DNA of 8,363 bases from Candidatus Dormiibacterota bacterium (GTDB lineage: Bacteria; Chloroflexota; Dormibacteria; Aeolococcales; Aeolococcaceae), in NCBI GenBank assembly GCA_003135255.1, contig PLAX01000082.1, positions 1-8,363 of the forward strand, in the 5' to 3' direction. Made by a program: the position numbers and the translations under genes. The notes below the pieces were generated by a model. That model was given only the letters and a program-made list of their open reading frames with translations. It did not search any database and was not told the origin of the DNA. Positions 6,897-8,363 of the stretch are shown one piece after another (position 1 is the first letter of the stretch; each line of letters begins with the position of its first letter).

Positions 6897-7280
6897 GTGA
6901 GCGACCTGGCCCCGCTGAACGATGAGATCGACACTCTCATGGCGAGCCTGCGCGCCGAGTCGCGGGACATCCGGGTCTTCTTCCAGGTCTTCGCCGGCAA
7001 GCTGGCCTTCGCTCTTCCCGACGCTGTCGAGATCGAGCGTGACGGGTCGCTCTTCGCGCGGAGGCGGCCGATCCGGAGGATCACGGTGCGGGTCGGTGAC
7101 GACATCCTGGAGGCCGAGATGACCCGGGAGGGGTTGATCTGTCGCGAGGTCCAGGTCCTCAACGGGCTGACCGAGGAGATCAGCTTCGAGGCCTGGATGC
7201 GGGTGCTCGCGGCGTCCCTCCGGCAGAAGGCACGGAGCACCGCGGAGGCGAGCGCCGTCCTCCGCGCCCTGCTCACCTGA
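6897..7280 (+). CDS. Conserved-looking hypothetical protein, 127 residues
   Basis: I cannot assign a family. The protein starts MSDLAPLNDEIDTLMASL and has an N-terminal helix. A hydrophobic segment follows (RVFFQVFAGKLAFALP, about 26-41), and then alternating strands with acidic and basic faces (EIERDGSLFARRRP, RRITVRVGDDILEAEMTR, about 45-77). A C-terminal helical region (about 92-127) includes FEAWMRVLAASLRQKA. There is no signal peptide, transmembrane helix, cysteine motif or known catalytic signature, so it is probably a small soluble alpha/beta protein. Codon use is fully coding-like, with G/C third positions. GTG 6897 is supported by the -10 box nine bases upstream. It sits alone between the peptidase gene and the guaB3 gene, in the same direction as both. 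It resembles small uncharacterised actinobacterial proteins with a similar helix-strand-helix layout, but that is an impression only. Confidence 0.75.
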   Translation: MSDLAPLNDEIDTLMASLRAESRDIRVFFQVFAGKLAFALPDAVEIERDGSLFARRRPIRRITVRVGDDILEAEMTREGLICREVQVLNGLTEEISFEAWMRVLAASLRQKARSTAEASAVLRALLT

Positions 7281-7356
7281 CCCGCGGGCCCACGCCCCCG
7301 GCGCTGCCCCTCCCCAGCACGGGAGCTCTCCTCGCAGCAGACCGGGGATCGCCGGT

Positions 7357-7427
7357 GTACCAGATGTTGTGCTGGGCCTCGTTGGCGGCCACCAGATGGG
7401 GGACGGGCCCGGAGAGGCCTCTGGTAC
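7357..7427. repeat. Nested inverted repeats and a direct repeat upstream of guaB3
   Basis: GTACCAGA (7357-7364) is the exact inverted complement of TCTGGTAC (7420-7427). Just inside, GGCCTC (7375-7380) complements GAGGCC (7414-7419), so the two right-hand arms are contiguous and 14 bases pair in total with a 10-base left bulge. A self-complementary GGCC pair (7387-7390, 7406-7409) could extend it. ACCAGATG also occurs twice as a direct repeat (7359-7366 and 7391-7398), 32 bases apart, about three helical turns. The outer right arm overlaps the putative -10 at 7425. This could be an operator or a structured leader. I match it to no known riboswitch. Confidence 0.4.
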
Positions 7428-7430
7428 CAT
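7425..7430 (+). promoter_or_regulatory. Possible -10 box upstream of guaB3
   Basis: TACCAT (four of six to consensus) lies six bases before ATG 7437. The spacing resembles that of the lon and 6897 genes. If used, transcription would start about 7436 and the guaB3 leader would be about 52 bases. No good -35 is visible. Confidence 0.3.
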
Positions 7431-7436
7431 TCGGCG

Positions 7437-7499
7437 ATGGGAGAGCACCTCGTGCGGCCGGCCAGAAGGGGGGTCGGAGGGAGGCGAGATGGAGGTTGA
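7437..7499 (+). CDS. Possible 20-codon leaderless upstream ORF of guaB3
   Basis: ATG 7437 opens a short frame rich in Arg and Gly (MGEHLVRPARRGVGG...) that ends at TGA 7497-7499. Its end runs through the guaB3 Shine-Dalgarno and overlaps the guaB3 start by 11 bases in another frame. It begins six bases after a -10-like box, as the leaderless genes of this window do. If translated it would couple or tune initiation at guaB3. Chance is a real possibility, since no peptide conservation can be seen here. Confidence 0.22.
   Translation: MGEHLVRPARRGVGGRRDGG
7476..7484 (+). promoter_or_regulatory. Ribosome binding site of guaB3
   Basis: GGAGG (7476-7480) is followed by a second GAGG. The first lies eight bases before ATG 7489, an ideal spacing that fixes the start. 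Confidence 0.7.
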
Positions 7500-8363
7500 G
7501 CTGGGGCGCTCCAAGCGCGGCCGCCGAGCCTACGGATTCGATGAGGTGGCCCTCGTCCCCGGACGGGTGACCATCGACCCCGACGAGATCGAGGTCGGAC
7601 TGAGCCTCGACGGGATGTCGCTTGCCATCCCCTTCTTGGCGGCAGCCATGGACGGGGTGGTGGACGTCAGATTCGCCGTCGAGATGGGCCGGCTCGGTGG
7701 GCTGGCCGTCCTCAACCTGGACGGCGTCCAGTGCCGGTACGAGGACCCGACGGAGGTGCTCGAGGCGATCGCCGCCGCCCCTCCGTCCGAGGTCAACGTC
7801 CTGCTCCAGAAGATCTACCAGGCCCCGATCCAGGATGGCCTGATCGGCCAGCGGATCGAGGACATCAAGAAGCTGGGCGGCCCCTGCGCCGTCTCCACCG
7901 TCCCCGCCCAGGCGGCCCGCCGCGCCGGGATCGTCCAGGAGGCCGGTGCCGACTGCCTGGTGGTCCAGGGGACGGTGCTCACCGCGCGCCATATCAGCCG
8001 CGGCCACGAGCAGCTCTCCTTTCGCGAGCTGACCTCTCAGCTGAGCATCCCGGTCGTGGTCGGCAACTGCGTCGACTACGCGACCGCCCTGGAGCTGATG
8101 GACACCGGCATCAAGGGCCTGCTGGTCGGCGTCGGCCCGGGCGCCGCCTGCACCACCCGCGCCGTGCTCGGCGTGGGCGTGCCCCAGGTCACGGCGACCA
8201 GCGACTGCGCGGCGGCGCGCGACGACCATCTCCGTCGCACCGGCGAGCATGTTGCTGTCATCACCGACGGGGGGATGCGCCTAGGCGGAGACGTCCCCAA
8301 GGCCTTCGCAACGGGCGCCGACGCCGTGATGCTCGGCTCCGTGTTCGCCTCGGCTGAGGAGGC
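7489..8363 (+). CDS. guaB3: GuaB3 family IMP dehydrogenase-related protein (3' end cut by window edge)
   Basis: The frame is open from ATG 7489 to the right edge (291 codons). GuaB3 proteins are roughly 370-390 residues, so about 80-100 are missing. IMP dehydrogenase oxidises IMP to XMP with NAD, the committed step to GMP. The N-terminus (GRSKRGRRAYGFDEVALVP, about 6-24) is typical of the GuaB3/TIGR01304 group. AAMDGV and LGRLGG-type barrel segments follow, and the chain passes to the rest of the barrel with no room for CBS domains. The active-site loop GPGAACTTR keeps catalytic Cys221. ITDGGMRLGGDVPKA (257-271, Asp260) and GADAVMLGS form the IMP phosphate site. Mycobacterial GuaB3 proteins, as I recall, have lost this cysteine, whereas cyanobacterial GuaB3 keeps it and is active. 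This copy is thus probably a working, CBS-free enzyme. The flap and C-terminal residues are outside the window. Confidence 0.9.
   Translation, partial: MEVELGRSKRGRRAYGFDEVALVPGRVTIDPDEIEVGLSLDGMSLAIPFLAAAMDGVVDVRFAVEMGRLGGLAVLNLDGVQCRYEDPTEVLEAIAAAPPSEVNVLLQKIYQAPIQDGLIGQRIEDIKKLGGPCAVSTVPAQAARRAGIVQEAGADCLVVQGTVLTARHISRGHEQLSFRELTSQLSIPVVVGNCVDYATALELMDTGIKGLLVGVGPGAACTTRAVLGVGVPQVTATSDCAAARDDHLRRTGEHVAVITDGGMRLGGDVPKAFATGADAVMLGSVFASAEE

Noticed and set aside
7273..8250. 325-residue minus-strand frame at the right end
   Set aside because: It lies opposite guaB3, whose IMP dehydrogenase motifs are clear on the plus strand.

Overview
The window is GC-rich throughout, with strongly G/C-biased third codon positions and long spurious antisense frames. 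Several genes appear to start with no Shine-Dalgarno sequence, a -10-like hexamer lying only 6-9 bases before the start codon. With a GuaB3-type IMP dehydrogenase, a TIGR02822-type alcohol dehydrogenase and a secreted glutamic peptidase, this suggests a soil-type bacterium of a GC-rich lineage (Actinomycetota, or Chloroflexota/Dormibacterota-like). That placement is inference. I see no phage, transposon, CRISPR, tRNA or rRNA, and the gene content is chromosomal.

Layout. Bases 1-368 (minus strand) hold the N-terminal 122 codons of a histone-H1-like or phasin-like basic protein that runs off the left edge. Its upstream region has a ribosome binding site, a perfect TTGACA box and an inverted repeat. 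Bases 504-797 hold a doubtful 97-residue ORF on the plus strand. If it is not real, 369-770 is a roughly 400-base gap containing only the promoter-like elements. A tabtoxin-resistance-like GNAT acetyltransferase (771-1331, minus) and a zinc-dependent alcohol dehydrogenase (1378-2385, plus) diverge from a 46-base spacer. Next comes a full-length Lon protease (2488-4824, plus).

The centre-right is the most distinctive part: 5021-6826 encodes a secreted protein of about 601 residues. It combines a signal peptide, a complete G1 (eqolisin) glutamic peptidase domain with its Gln/Glu dyad, and a seven-repeat PLL-like beta-propeller. This looks like an acid-acting extracellular protease carrying its own glycan- or surface-binding module. 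It has its own promoter (TTGCCG-17-GATAAT). A 127-residue protein of unknown function follows (6897-7280). The last gene, from 7489 to the right edge, is a CBS-less IMP dehydrogenase relative (GuaB3) that keeps the catalytic cysteine loop. Its 208-base upstream region carries nested inverted repeats, a direct repeat and a possible 20-codon leaderless upstream ORF.

The genes do not form one pathway. They read as separate transcription units for nucleoid or granule structure, detoxification and redox, proteostasis, secreted proteolysis and guanine nucleotide synthesis. No multi-gene system unknown to biology is evident. The peptidase-propeller fusion and the guaB3 leader are the best candidates for new biology.
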